Shown here: piece by piece, positions 23,101 through 28,320 of the stretch
Position numbering within the stretch: the stretch's first letter is position 1
Layout of the letters: each line of letters begins with the position of its first letter
Source of the DNA: Terriglobales bacterium
GTDB taxonomy: Bacteria; Acidobacteriota; Terriglobia; Bryobacterales; Bryobacteraceae
Length of the DNA: 64,000 nucleotides
Assembly: GCA_021372245.1 (NCBI GenBank)
Contig: JAJFUV010000287.1
Coordinates: forward strand, 1-64,000
Direction of reading: 5' to 3'
Position numbers and translations under genes: made by a program
Notes under the pieces: generated by a model
Databases searched by the model: none
What the model saw: the letters and a program-made list of their open reading frames with translations, nothing else
Told to the model about the DNA's origin: nothing

Positions 23101-24159
23101 GCCGCGCTCTACGACCGGGCAAGACTCGTGCAGGACGTGACCAATCAAGTCATCGGTCTGGCGGTTCTCGCCGTGGTGGCCGAACTGGCATGGCCGGATG
23201 ATGATGATGAATTGCCATGGATCACCGGCACCACCCCCTACAAGACCACCCGCCGCGGCGAGCGGGACAACGCCTATGCCGTGATGCCGCCCATGTCCAT
23301 CCGCCTGCCGGGTGGCGTGGTCTTCTCCTATGCCCGCTTCGAACCGTTCTCGACCTCGGCCGCCTCCATGGTCGATTTCGTGGTGGCACTCAATCGCCAA
23401 GGCGGCATGACTCCCGCGGCGCTGGCTGACTGGTCGATCCGGTTCAAGGACCGGATCAAAGACCAATCATTCATGCAGGGGCTCTCCAACTTGTTCAATG
23501 CCGTCGAGGATCCCGACCGCTGGGGCGAACGTCTCGCCGCCAGCACGCTCACCGGATTCGTTCCCAACATCATCCGCCAGCCGGTGCGGGAAATGGATAC
23601 CGAACTGCGCGACTCGTCGCCGCGCGAGCAAGACGGGCTGTTCACGTCGCTGGCCAAGAGCATCGGATTCAGCGTGGTGCCGCAGGCCGCGCCGGTGAAG
23701 CAAACCGTGTGGGGCGAGGACATCCCGACCAACCGCGGCCAGTCTATCGGCCCGCGTGCCGTCGATGCCGCCATCCGGATCTTCGATCCCACCAACCTCA
23801 CCTTGAATCCGCAGGCCGATCCGATCGACCGCTGGATTTACCGCTGGAACCTCCGCACCCCGCTCAAGGAAAACCGCATCGTGATCGAGCCGATCAAGGA
23901 CAAGATCACCGGCCGGATTCCCGGCGAGAAGAAGGACCGGGTGCTGCCGCTCACTCCGCAGGAGCAAGCGGACGCCAACCGCCGCGCCGGCCGCATGGCG
24001 CGCGAAGTCCTCGGCAACGATTGGGCAGACCGCCCGCTCGGCCCGGAGGATGCCTTGCGCATCAAGGAAACCGTCAGTCAGGCCCAAACGATGATCCGCG
24101 CGGAACTGCGCCAGCGAAAGATCATGGAATTGATTGAAAAAGGCCCGCCGGCGGAGTAA
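5134..24159 (+). CDS. Giant polyvalent protein (6341 aa; protease-, ParB-, zeta-toxin-, methylase-, helicase- and ART-like parts)
   Basis: One frame stays open for 19 kb. In order: an N-terminal Ala/Lys/Glu-rich coiled-coil part; a hydrophobic glycine-rich stretch near 680-705; a HEVVH metalloprotease-like motif near 1489; a DdrB/ParB-like domain from about 1813 with SGNGRRNAL; a zeta-toxin-type kinase with P-loop GGGAGKSS near 2485; an N6-methylase-like domain with LEPAGGIGHF near 3104 and SNVPFAN near 3168 (NVPF where NPPF is usual); an SF2 helicase with GVGGGKT near 3776, DEVH near 3944 and QRDGRVYRQG near 4304; an A+T-rich ADP-ribosyltransferase-like block at about 4705-4925; two sigma-4-like helix-turn-helix parts near 5190 and 5475; and a C-terminal large-polyvalent-protein-type region with membrane segments near 5920 and 6000. 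P1 DarB also joins a methylase and helicase and is packaged and injected; a similar antirestriction/ejection role is inferred from the position between terL and portal. Confidence 0.85.
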   Translation: MSSRFRRSDPEAEVQAYLDEVRAGRAGQDPRAQTLARSQSPRAQKTGQRMLDDRADANLRQIEDDQRAADQAAEDAAKAQEQAAKDAAKAMEDERKRNVRAMAAQGAVVETDVESGKRTIATHADGAPKFEAGPLGRVEPVAEVRPTLVDGETGEKRTVPNLDIMMGGGAGSDAIGATGSEKQTVFGQQVRDDRGRVSIVEPKIETDKDTGRQTFDQKNPVTGKTETQTVGYDWDAREKAARAAKIDADTQAVALEINALDQQRAQFEPRWQPVKAEYLKAKSELESLPSPLIQRGSTWVKVDERTGKESLATPQEIAYQKKVREQAQARFERAKAAYEPLAGQNETLTKAERDATARRLQVGEEKIRLEAGLPDKDAETLTRALAVQTEAVPDPEAEAVKQAVAPPAAPAAPTSGQAAAPPAKPLVPKDALNADTFAAAFSGIVKPESLTLGLSGDGYRMIQRNGTTIGSIEDSGGAPVVVLNAGLNEDLRAVAALGGTKGVPVYLADGNRQPLAKEAAWATQAIQQAQQAEQAAGYSFTDRMNAREAALQLAGADLPTINRKLRSGEISMQVAETLAKTLHGETFQVADPLAPESFQGWQAENPDKAEAWSKAQASRDIQGMNAVKSAFISDWYAKNQHKPGVTWSMMQAARKAAAVTGTAGDRAADGVKTLGGTLVDAGGSMIGLMAAYPTLAGMGAAVMAQDVFGSGSDGDLGVAYRDMLEARGRANKNFVRGLETNRQKWFTGEGKKATGNLQAALFDFRAAVATRDVYPDGIADPRYQAKFNKALGKVTDAAHALHSLNLEDGWAMTRDDVDPNKDRVLGASLANYIETGDPEAFQQFQRRLLLDKGSREAEGWNQDLVAGQGRFAAAVIGGVAANDFESVIEIASNLATAGVAKAIQTGGKMVSASKLAGAGRVARFGQQVAKDFHKLGMVADTLAKPASKGGKILNQSVKLGKATLAQGLSEGAEGGVAELGNPEATGASVLEAAAIEGLAGIVMGPIMSGPTMAAAQSRQNFDIAAQAQKLVDAYNKTGANDPDFKPITRDQAIVAMEMAQNPARKEALDRLEAAKVELELANNELAGTGAKLASVRREGQEAAAAVPGDQNADTTARADALKAWQEDNARQEQAAQAGKQNAASRYSKALAAYTSAFRDVANIQGSAMEIAASTAGMSPAERAQVIGLAKVAFGKADTLTSTERSAIAGKTTIEGLPYFETTASGTEVLTDAGRADIQRLFPVLGGKIATPQSLALFEAARQSPAATGAPTASLPAGQGGAQAPSTPSPTTAPNGQNTQGPTGQQTAATTAQPAPANANAPGGTVRDGAGQADPANGAGEQAAPSPVSGSAAAMDAAEYAALRAQDPSLPDIPAVVAAARAAGQPVSPSMEKAAGQTVSGNGQPVSQTDRLSPARQLAEQIKARVEAAMPSMKGRIVVSEEASGGGGADLVIETGQIRLMVPDVARALEKLGGDTAAAMESLENIVARHEVVHVVQTDLIRAEWEAANRPGSFSDFFIQWYADLAPELLTKDAVKAARTLYGENAWDRIPTDGQKTAEFVRMLVEAKLEGDTSKFSELFRAVKTRGAKSKLAKLMQAAIAALRKMKLTPAAEAHVSRLVELHRELTEGAPQDTANPAESPQAAATGLRVQATGNTARIFDGETLLWEGPADQAQAELASLKAAQSSPMVLTGAAIKAAIERFPRLRGKLRADLEAAADDVIDAIEALPPEERAAAAEKAIADRINLIADREAERTGKAREEVIEGFRAVAGKRAAKQAASIEQAVIGTEAPQVPAGRQERRDTPNSEMTVDVTSTFVDLDQLIGSSDPLFPGGALQPRNRASQASANQREEMVQNIRDKDDQHRRYLEGATTDSGRIVVAPLFAADGTHMTNDAGKPLFYVISGNGRRNALQEASARKVAGKIDKGFRETAAAEGIDTEGMTLPVPVSVFVPTSAKEAIDLAEYSNRDAQLSVSNTEQANRDAASIEKAGILKLWEPDASGDPGAASNRDFVRAFARAVGDEGIVDGRGNLTEEGGKRIERAMVAMLLGPEQADLLDILFNQSGTYGLRAILGGIASETGSLLKVASEKPDFDLSPVLADALRTAVQAKAALVAGEIRDVGEFFDQGNLFESTDNSTPERQLARALVESRSRKAVREILGAYRRGAEAVDTGTMSMFAEAETTREDLILKALEARPIEQVAAEVEAEFGSKSDLARKLNLAVAGVKKLDAGQRRDFVAAIGAEVERLRGGIYSAEEWQRLNPDALTPKAALFQRFLDSHTPETIQSGLNRLLSKPAQTVLASSALGSHRFSEYLEAAKSLLREKLPAEPAGLKDVPKISISPAELARQVAGLTKDTMLGIGNRRAVLGSSPFEDPRLTEVFGENYKADEYGLPAIPKTLPDGHPLLQQTDKKEFAEIAENHPLVIGMDPRNELVRDLPEDHPARLGGFLKPGKMPRKQFHDAVIKFFMSLGTPLPDGVRPTVYATGGGGGAGKSSILRYLKERGDLDTTGAIPVNADEIKSMIPEWDLFIQAKDGRAAGVVHEESSILAKRLVETILNNGWRYSFIYDATLANTEKAIGMFGKWRNNGYFVHLIGVSIDPREAIIRAILRGRKSWRWVPVEELTKAHAGFNRGVMALAKAAHFVNIFDNTPPKPHEIAKKIGDKEQISIVNQEYFGRIQSRERQIQPQSDGQSETLPGGLARQDPERSGRDRPSGDRAGAQVQPQGRSADQTLGSSPAPELDLFGAIEAQITGPRAKTKRNALAAAKAQPEGSKARENIGKRVAAIEGLADLDLFAAASVRSLDAKPKKSESAPDGSAPRQPGNPLDPQLHGGQPAKGTRGAGTVGGNQDLFDWSGRPGAEAGGTSRQPAASDVQGTDAGLRGSGDGSAATNPDLGGRGSGPGRPAESGEGGGSDSGNAGRDGGKRSLTQRQRPKAGTPERNFEITPNTVLAEGGAVTRIRNNVAAIDLLRTLEREDRNATAEEKAVLAKFVGWGGLPQVFDEENARKVEQGEAETRRETARRYESYGAQYENLRASYREQADAIDKWNEKWGDHYRKLRELLTPEEWESARESIINAHYTSPTVISSMWDAVRRLGFKGGNVLEPAGGIGHFYGLMPQDMMDTSRLFGIELDSVSGRIMGKLYPEAEMEITGFQDSTLPDNSQDLVISNVPFANINVTDEWLAAQPDAPAFNLHNYFFERALRKTRPGGLVAFISTANTMDAQIKQRKWLAERSDFMGAIRLPNNAFKGNANTEVVTDIIFLRKPDGSPNPMAAEQWTSTEDVALDNGETIDINEYFARHPEMILGRLANDGSMYGGKKEMTVHGSGDLKAQLAEAVAKLPENVIGGGEAVDIERDSKQAAGAKDGAFIEENGKVRIKGDLDPVPTKELGRVRSFIKLRDTLNELYRLEADPAATDSQIAAQRAALNRAYDGHKAVYGTLHERANKKTLETDPDFYRTLGLEVPLEKKALRKQEYRKADVFSKRILSPRVPPKSADSVDEAVIHSFRWKGRLDAGYVGKLLGIPLEAAESRLLETTAAFRDPASGRIEHATNYLAGNVRRKLRDAQQAAAGDPAYQRNVEALERVMPPPVPWSDIHFKMGSAWIPADVYERFMAEKLFNGRRNARVLYHKGVGDLIGDSFEVQQGVTGYSNSVDVQWGTPRLSATQIVEYVLNQKDPRVYDTVDKKRVYNQAESDKARAAAERMTEAFLEWVSASPELQTDLHRIYNESFNSHVVPQYDGSFMQLPWVASDFDLYPDKKHVVWRALQEGTLLVAHGVGGGKTIIGTAIAMESRRLGLAKKPLIVVHNATLEQFATTISTMAPTARVLVARKEDLAGPKRKEFMGRVRSGDWDAVVMAHSTYDLIPDDPAWERKQTDDLVKELEDAIREQDVDPDADLKKIKDPSVKELVKMRRRLKDRIANLQTRRTDDVLTFQELGIDALIVDEVHRYKKLPFVTRQSNIAGIDTGFSKRGSAMQLRAKWVQAINQGRGVFTMTGTPVTNTVGEAWNMVRLVRPDLLQEFGVKTFDRFVSVFGNITQGGELRPNGSWKAVTRLSKFTNIPEWNRFWGLAADVKMGDDMQVKGRPKIKGGKPALTVVERTPGVGAVIAEISRVIDSYDMMTGREKAMNRHIPLLTYAAARMAAIDIRLINPDAADEPTSKVNTALKNVMRLYHETTEHKGTQVLFADSYRPLKTTKLDLSAAEFDMIADDETAPAKDDEDEGFNLYHDIREKLVAAGVPRSEIAIITEAKNDKAREAIFAKVNSGEVRIILGSTETLGTGVNMQQRMIAAHHLDVPWTPAGLEQRDGRVYRQGNLWAELGREIEIMRYGMKDTLDAALWQKLETKERFIKQAVSGKINERVIEDDDGLLNYMEQKAALSGPDGMLKFTLDEKVRGLKNEWRAHRNRQFDLQRTGDLASRTIQSIDDALADARRVAKVAEPLANVDPMEVEWSVEGGKALKGEDAREAIDAAIKERRKKAGAIMNPESAPTMREPLHVTANGVPLVLQVVSITEDIAHANNPDLRWQFTWAPTLETAMKNPGRHSPHPRSLMGESVALATRLFTQPASLEANRSRAQSDIEMVAKEGAKPFGKAVDFAQALLDQAKLYKRMGIASPEAQDVYQAAFGAEWESQLKAAENPDTPPPSGPRAETPETYPGKGLAPAMATLGSSAGLDSRGNPQGIDTNQPGGANIGDAASPSSVVTPEMDAAYLDALANGNLYEANAIMLEAAGKAGAFSWDDGTPKVLLHGTVYEYDVSEINLENAGQGHPASTGENLLFMTLDGGEAAKYAGYENFNELEDLYDAWNDGLAETQPSELKEYYQGEEGRVFPLFVFPKKLRTLPGKNGKYNFVRLNGLAEKLISSGRADAILMKDTVVTYLGQNPADHMVVGNVNLVRSAATVLRDESGNIILLSQRFNQSPGASSPESMSLGSSPTPDADPVQTSFVRAIATARRELDKRRADRNTVSIQWELDADRLAEDGEEYHYPSITLPEDDRYMEEFLPLDPITRDGDMKFYFSDKPTEFDTLSEAQDYANNIIIEALKEKAPSSIFGSDSDAQNIARQIFDSFPSLPSITSPWQPSKWGSWYLEFKDEEGTIQKLSIRDHSATRADMGLPDKSFFVSKQWNPEEVGNALFAALEYINEKSPARAAEAADMPDGRETASGTGQTGVLWSSPSSDSDPVQIALAKMPPIYREVFEAIEGGASVTEVTGRFNITPRAVDNILNAVRSRIATASAASKPFGLEPRTVGGKMVGGGRPDLALGANPQVAAVDQIRNESGIPGVRGWAEVFAEADAMLAKDYDGTYEALLSKARDLQPMTDTEIAAAKRIISRETLAGKIQTTAERVNLGMLIHGYRDIGTETARSLAIRRDPHLSPAERHARFIAEALFTPDPATRARMRKKNASAEEILAGWMKRVDSIEKELLAQGIDIRAALEEFNDQQEARKQSEAESPRAAAVIDEQIRKLNRREKAVIEAIRSGALVTKAAFITGLSVEEVKAIYSRFLTDIRSAMAESAKRYLAGALGSSPMDTMAEILMDLSLPPLEMIDDSQPGFVDRRGEKPRKPRKPRAKKEGETETKKPKKPAAPKPEGVELTPEQQARLDEDWQRFLDSDLSTWKAYYKGERNRWPWTKEQQLRFEDKAQAIKKDWSKQKDLFTEREEVSTTTGTFDIHDPVSMLKVAEAFMVARGGKVDAIMEYWRMSILSGMQTHVVNIGSTALNIGFNLAPRRALEAMVNTLIRSDKSATFGEFKPMVREVTNAWRLAARNAVRSWQLDWLGSRVFDQYANAEVLQLDFTGTAQADFIPPALGGKFGKVMRSISFRALQTADTFLKSFYSQLEAAAQAHRIAAVEEKLKGAAYDARLAELMIPGSVAWVRALDGAKVAAFQKDMAFEGMGLKAMADKAKETPVLDIMVDSMIYVLQVSRNLPIIGRLSTFFMPFLVTPANINKQAIGYTPMGAFVNLVDATRALKRRIFKGDMSKAEAIKEAAALYDRARLVQDVTNQVIGLAVLAVVAELAWPDDDDELPWITGTTPYKTTRRGERDNAYAVMPPMSIRLPGGVVFSYARFEPFSTSAASMVDFVVALNRQGGMTPAALADWSIRFKDRIKDQSFMQGLSNLFNAVEDPDRWGERLAASTLTGFVPNIIRQPVREMDTELRDSSPREQDGLFTSLAKSIGFSVVPQAAPVKQTVWGEDIPTNRGQSIGPRAVDAAIRIFDPTNLTLNPQADPIDRWIYRWNLRTPLKENRIVIEPIKDKITGRIPGEKKDRVLPLTPQEQADANRRAGRMAREVLGNDWADRPLGPEDALRIKETVSQAQTMIRAELRQRKIMELIEKGPPAE
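13175..13333 (+). CDS. Nested out-of-frame ORF a (possible small protein)
   Basis: A GTG-started 52-codon frame lies one base out of phase inside the giant gene, just after the zeta-toxin part. Its translation is natural-looking (LKPFPADWRAKIQKDQDATD, a helical charged protein). Over the same bases the giant frame gives an Arg/Gln/Ser/Gly-rich string typical of a shadow frame. It could be a separate gene, perhaps an antidote to the zeta part, or a relic of a gene absorbed into the giant ORF. Confidence 0.4.
   Translation: MKDKSNPNRMANLKPFPADWRAKIQKDQDATDQAVIERAHKSNLKVDPPIKR
13577..13918 (+). CDS. Nested out-of-frame ORF b (possible 113-aa protein)
   Basis: An ATG-started frame, in the same phase as nested ORF a, encodes 113 well-mixed helical residues (SILSYMEDSQPRALVALAQS early, then an acidic EEEDPDPDDL). 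The giant frame over these bases is a Gly/Ser/Ala linker. It ends at a TGA just before the methylase-like domain begins. Function unknown; the contrast between the two frames is the evidence for coding. Confidence 0.45.
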   Translation: MEALQDSQAIRSILSYMEDSQPRALVALAQSGEIKTYLTGLADQVQKQAERLANQPHPMFKGRTLGYEEAEMEALQQILTSEEEDPDPDDLRKAVKVADRIREMLDATAENAA

Positions 24160-24237
24160 TCACAGGAAACGGGCAAGGGCATGGCATCCCATCCGCAACG
24201 TATGGCGGAAACACGGGGCCATGCCTGAGCCCACCAT

Positions 24238-24492
24238 CTACACCCCAATCACCGTTTTCCTGACCCGCCGCAGATCCCGGCCGAACATTTCGGCCACTTG
24301 GTGCCGGCACAGCCCGAAGTCGCGGATCATCACCCGCCAGACTTCCTTGCGCGCCTCATCCGCGCCCGGATACCGGACGTGTGCGGTGATCCACACCGGT
24401 GGGATCTTTCGCTGCTTGGCCACGGAATAGACGAGGTTCCGGCATTTCTCCGCCATCTGGCGGTCGATTGGACGGGCGACAGCGCATCTCAT
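24238..24492 (-). CDS. Small DNA-binding protein, DnaA-C-terminal-like HTH
   Basis: 84 residues on the minus strand between the giant gene and the portal gene, converging on the giant gene. The second half (VWRVMIRDFGLCRHQVAEMF, then GRDLRRVRKTV) resembles the DnaA domain IV helix-turn-helix, where an invariant LS-x-IG-x-x-FGRDHTTV stretch binds DnaA boxes. The His-Thr core is not fully kept. Such short proteins in phages may regulate transcription. The ATG at 24492 was chosen because the upstream extension has shadow composition. Confidence 0.6.
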   Translation of the reverse strand: MRCAVARPIDRQMAEKCRNLVYSVAKQRKIPPVWITAHVRYPGADEARKEVWRVMIRDFGLCRHQVAEMFGRDLRRVRKTVIGV

Positions 24493-24535
24493 GGGCGCGG
24501 ACCTATCACAGCCGCGGCGGATTTGCAAGAATGCC

Positions 24536-24575
24536 CTGCGCCCGTAGGCAGGAGCCGCCGGAGGGCGCATCATGC
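24536..24575 (+). promoter_or_regulatory. Phage promoter-like motif 3
   Basis: CTGCGCCCGT (24536-24545) lies 45 bases before the ATG at 24581. The second box is poorly kept here (GCATCATG around 24567). It lies just beyond the start of the divergent small gene and drives the portal gene. Confidence 0.5.
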
Positions 24576-24580
24576 GGGCC

Positions 24581-26686
24581 ATGAGCACCGTTGCCACCCT
24601 GCCGGGGAAAACTACCGACCTGCCCGCCAACTCCCAACCGGCTCGCAAGTTCCGGAACTTTGCCGCCGGCACCACTCCCCTTTCCCGCTACCTCACCGCG
24701 GATCAAACCCGCTGGCTCACAACCCACCTATGCGAGCGCTGGACGACGCTGAACACCAACATGACCTCTTGGCGCGAGAAGATGGCCAAGTGGGAACGCA
24801 TGAGCGAAGAGGATTTTTCCGACCGCAAGGATCAGCGGGATCAGGTGAACGATTCCAGCGTGCGGGACATTTTCATGGACCAGAACGACACGCTGGGGAC
24901 CATCGGCGGATTCTACGATTTCCACTTCGCCCAGGCCAAAGACGACATTTTCGGCACTCGGCCATGGCTGGCGGTCACCCCGGAAGGCAAGGACGACATC
25001 GAGCTTGCCGACACGATGACGAAGCATGCTCAGTGGAAGTTCAACCAGTCCGACCTGGAACAAGCGCTGATCGATGCGCTCAAGGTTTCCACCTGGGGCG
25101 GGACGGCTTTCGTGAAGGCCGGATACCGCAAGGACGTGGAGAAGATCCGGCGGGTGGCCAACGTGGCGGTTTCCACGGCCACCGGGCAGCCGTTCTTCAA
25201 GGGCGTGGATGAAGCCGGCAATCCGGCGCTGGTCGAGGCCGGCGAATACATCGAGACAGCCGAGGAACTGGCGTCTTTCGGCATTTCCGACGAGGAAAAC
25301 GTCTGGAAACAGATGGACGTGGAGGATGTGGTGACCAACTACCACAACGTCGAAAGCGCGCTGGTCGATTACAAGAACATCGCCTTTGAGACTACCGCCC
25401 CGCTGCTCACCCTGCGCCACACGGATGTCTTCGTGAAGTTCAAGATGGGGCTGATCGATGTCATGTCCAAGTATGGCATTCCGGAGAGCCGCCGCCGGGA
25501 ACTGATCGGCGCTCTGATGGGCGAGTCTGACGAAACCCGCGATCACCGCGAGGAATCCGAGCCCGCGGACGCTTCCGTGGCCGCGGAGGAAAACACCAAC
25601 CCGCTGGTGACCTTGGTGGAAGGATTCGTGCGCTGCGCGCCCGCCGGCGGCGAAACCATCCAGATTCACGCCATTTTCTCGCCGGACCTGAATGCCATCT
25701 TCCGCCTCGACTACCTGGCCAACGTCACACCGGGGGCCATCCTCCCGGTCTTCCCGGTGCGGATCAACAAGATCCCCGGCCGGATCTTCGGAAAGGGCTA
25801 CTTCGAGAAATACGAGAACCCGAACAACGCGATCGATCGGCAATACAACCTGATCACTTACCGTAACCGGCCAAACGCCCACGTCTGGACCACCTTCCAA
25901 CCGGAAGCCCTGGCCGACTGGCAGGAGGGCAAGAACCTGGTCCTTGACCCGAACGTCCCGCTGCAACTCGCCCCCGGCAAGACGATCCAAGACCTGATCC
26001 AGTTCGCCACCGCACCGGACACCAACGGCCGCGCGGAAAACCTGCTGAACTCGATGCTGCAAATGATCCAGATGCGGTCAGGCATCACGTCGGCCGCCCA
26101 AGGTGAATTGAAAGGAGTTCCCTCCGCCAACACCGCCACCGGCACCCGCGATCTCATGTCCCGCGGGGCCACGCTGGTGAAGTGCCCGATCACCGAGCAA
26201 CAGAGCGACATCCGCGCGATTGTCGAGTTCGCCACCCTGCTGCTCTACGCCAACCAAGACCTGGACGAGACATTCACCTGGGCGGAAGGCCGCGAAACCA
26301 AGCTGCTCACCATCGAAAAGGACAAGGTGCTGGGAATCCGCGTCAACGCTACCCTCACGCTCACCCAGGCCCAAAACCGCGAGAAGCTGGAAAGCGCCAT
26401 GGCCGCCACCGATCTGGTCATCAAATACATCAGCATCCCGGAAATCGAGAAACCGGCCGCGCGCCCGGCGTTCATCCAGGCGCTTTCCTCGCTCGGCTTC
26501 CACAATGCGGAGGACATCATCCGCCAGGCCGCCGTGGATCCCGCCGGCGTGCTGGCCATGCTGCCGCCGGACATCGCCCCAGTGGTCGAGCAAGCCTTTG
26601 TCCAGGCCGGGCTGATCGCCCCGCCGGGCGGCCCGGAATCGCCCCCGGCCGCCGGGCAAGCTGCGCCCGTTATGGCGGCGGCCTAA
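24581..26686 (+). CDS. Portal protein
   Basis: 701 residues, the size of podovirus portals. The N-terminal helical part (MTSWREKMAKWERMSEEDFS), the central beta-rich part, and the C-terminal Gly/Pro/Ala-rich tail after KYISIPEIEKPAARPAF match large portal proteins that form the 12-fold DNA gate. It comes first in the virion module, as usual. Two ATGs lie nine bases apart (24572, 24581); the second keeps the 44-45 base spacing from the promoter-like motif. Assignment rests on size, order and the YNLITYRNRPNAHVW region. Confidence 0.75.
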   Translation: MSTVATLPGKTTDLPANSQPARKFRNFAAGTTPLSRYLTADQTRWLTTHLCERWTTLNTNMTSWREKMAKWERMSEEDFSDRKDQRDQVNDSSVRDIFMDQNDTLGTIGGFYDFHFAQAKDDIFGTRPWLAVTPEGKDDIELADTMTKHAQWKFNQSDLEQALIDALKVSTWGGTAFVKAGYRKDVEKIRRVANVAVSTATGQPFFKGVDEAGNPALVEAGEYIETAEELASFGISDEENVWKQMDVEDVVTNYHNVESALVDYKNIAFETTAPLLTLRHTDVFVKFKMGLIDVMSKYGIPESRRRELIGALMGESDETRDHREESEPADASVAAEENTNPLVTLVEGFVRCAPAGGETIQIHAIFSPDLNAIFRLDYLANVTPGAILPVFPVRINKIPGRIFGKGYFEKYENPNNAIDRQYNLITYRNRPNAHVWTTFQPEALADWQEGKNLVLDPNVPLQLAPGKTIQDLIQFATAPDTNGRAENLLNSMLQMIQMRSGITSAAQGELKGVPSANTATGTRDLMSRGATLVKCPITEQQSDIRAIVEFATLLLYANQDLDETFTWAEGRETKLLTIEKDKVLGIRVNATLTLTQAQNREKLESAMAATDLVIKYISIPEIEKPAARPAFIQALSSLGFHNAEDIIRQAAVDPAGVLAMLPPDIAPVVEQAFVQAGLIAPPGGPESPPAAGQAAPVMAAA

Positions 26687-26698
26687 GCGTGGCAGGAT
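26661..26698 (+). promoter_or_regulatory. Phage promoter-like motif 4
   Basis: CTGCGCCCGT (26661-26670), 20 bases, GGCAGGAT (26691-26698), with the next ATG exactly 44 bases from the motif start. The first box lies inside the last codons of the portal gene. Confidence 0.65.
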
Positions 26699-26704
26699 GC
26701 GGCC

Positions 26705-27436
26705 ATGTCAGGACCGAACAACTTCCACGAACTGCCCGTACCGCATTCCAGCGTGGCCGGGAGAAACCACAACGACCGGGGAGACCTCAAGCCGTCCTTG
26801 GTGGCTGGCAAGTATCGTCCGGCAGGGGCACCGCAGGAGCCGGAGGTTGCTACCGTCGCCCGCTTCGCCGCCCGCCTCATCGACCGCGCCACCGGCCGGG
26901 CATACAGCGCGGATGAGTTGGTGAGAAATGACAACACCAACCTCGCCATTGCTGAAGACCCGGCCGCCACAAGGCAAGTGCTGTCGGTGCCTCAAATCAG
27001 CGCGGGAGCGCCGGTGAATGAGTCGGTCACAATCAGCGGCACGCTTTCGCCAGATGTGACGGGGACGCTGCTTCGCGTCGCGCCGGACATCGACTGGGGC
27101 TATAAATGGACCAGCGACGGACAGCAAAACCCGACCCCGACAGGCCCATGGGTGCTGTTTGGCTATCATTCAGCAAATGGCGAATGGGCGCTGCATTATT
27201 ATTCCGATGGAGACCTAACATCCACTTGGCTTGCGCAAACAACGAACCTAGATCCAACTGCCGCGGTACTTGTTGCGGAAGCCGGAGCAACTGGAACGCC
27301 GGCAATTGATTGGGGAGTTGGCGGCACCGAGGGATACCTTGGCAGCATGAAGGTTGATAAAAACTATCTTTACGTGGTCGCCGAAGTGGACACCACCAAA
27401 CCCTATTGGAAAAAAATCGCCCTGACCGCGCTCTAA
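26705..27436 (+). CDS. Virion-associated protein, unknown
   Basis: 243 residues, likely beta-rich, with many Thr, Gly and Trp residues in the second half (DWGYKWTSDGQQNPTPTGPW). The family is not recognised. Its place between portal and fibre genes suggests a structural or fibre-associated role. Confidence 0.6.
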   Translation: MSGPNNFHELPVPHSSVAGRNHNDRGDLKPSLVAGKYRPAGAPQEPEVATVARFAARLIDRATGRAYSADELVRNDNTNLAIAEDPAATRQVLSVPQISAGAPVNESVTISGTLSPDVTGTLLRVAPDIDWGYKWTSDGQQNPTPTGPWVLFGYHSANGEWALHYYSDGDLTSTWLAQTTNLDPTAAVLVAEAGATGTPAIDWGVGGTEGYLGSMKVDKNYLYVVAEVDTTKPYWKKIALTAL

Positions 27437-27461
27437 CCGCTTCCGCTGCTCACTCCCACCC

Positions 27462-27827
27462 ATGACCTCTCCCTCCAAGACTTCAGAATCCATCATGCTA
27501 TGGGCGCACCGGGTGCTGATGCCGATCCTCACCCTGCTGATCACCGCCGCCATCAGCATCATGGCATGGGTGGGCAATCAAGTGTGGGGGGAGGCGCGCT
27601 CGTGGATGCGCGAGCTCGATGGCCGTGTAAGCACCTTGGAAATCAAAGATGCCAAGATGGACGCCAGCAAGTTCACCACCGGCGATTGGGCGCAGGCCAA
27701 GGCCAGGATGGACGAGGACCGCGCCAACCTCGACCGGCGCATCACGCGGCTGGAGGAAGCCGTTCCCGCGATCAAGGAAACGCTCATGCGCATCGAGAAC
27801 AAGATCGACAAGATTCACACGCCATGA
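27462..27827 (+). CDS. Membrane-anchored coiled-coil protein, holin candidate
   Basis: 121 residues. One membrane segment (about 12-36, LWAHRVLMPILTLLITAAIS) is followed by a charged coiled coil (about 45-118). This one-anchor layout is seen in some phage holins and spanin-like proteins. It overlaps the DUF1353 gene by four bases and lies 3.4 kb before an endolysin candidate. The lysis role is inferred. Confidence 0.55.
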   Translation: MTSPSKTSESIMLWAHRVLMPILTLLITAAISIMAWVGNQVWGEARSWMRELDGRVSTLEIKDAKMDASKFTTGDWAQAKARMDEDRANLDRRITRLEEAVPAIKETLMRIENKIDKIHTP

Positions 27828-28216
27828 AAGCCACCTACTGGCAAACTCCTGACATGCCAACCTTCCGTGTCGTCGGATGGGACGGCGAGGACATGCTCAT
27901 CAAGTTGGCGCACTATCTGCCCATCCCCACCAGCCGTGGCGTGATCACCGTCCCCACCGGATTTGTTTCGGACGGGCTGTCAATCCCCGCTTTGGTGCGC
28001 CCATTGGTAGGCCCGGCAACCGGCCGGCCATTCGTGGCTGGCCTGCTGCATGACTGGCTCTACTCCAAGGCCAGCACCGCCAATTTCAATATGACCCGCA
28101 AGAACGCGGACGACCTGTTCCTCGAAGTGATGTCCAACCTCGGGATCGGGTTTCGCCGCAACCTGATCTACGCTGCCGTTCGGGCCTTCGGTTGGCGCTT
28201 CTACAAACGGAAATGA
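27824..28216 (+). CDS. DUF1353 family protein
   Basis: 130 residues. VPTGFVSDGLSIPALVRPLV and GLLHDWLYSKAS match the DUF1353 signature (VPxGFxTDxASIP ... HDxLY) found in many phage lysis/fibre regions. Its biochemical role is not established. The ATG at 27824 overlaps the previous stop; the longer upstream frame is a shadow. Confidence 0.8.
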   Translation: MKATYWQTPDMPTFRVVGWDGEDMLIKLAHYLPIPTSRGVITVPTGFVSDGLSIPALVRPLVGPATGRPFVAGLLHDWLYSKASTANFNMTRKNADDLFLEVMSNLGIGFRRNLIYAAVRAFGWRFYKRK

Positions 28217-28320
28217 CCGATTCCACCCACACCGCCGCCTGCCTTCTCTCCATGCTCGCATGGCAGGTCGGATGGTTTGCGCTCTGTTGGTTCCTCATCT
28301 CCAAAATCAAAATCCCATGA
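28213..28320 (+). CDS. 35-residue membrane peptide
   Basis: A short gene with ATGA overlaps on both sides. Its centre is hydrophobic (LLSMLAWQVGWFALCWFLIS), with a basic end (KIKIP), so a single membrane segment is expected. Coupled translation with its neighbours supports it being real. It may take part in lysis. Confidence 0.55.
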   Translation: MTDSTHTAACLLSMLAWQVGWFALCWFLISKIKIP

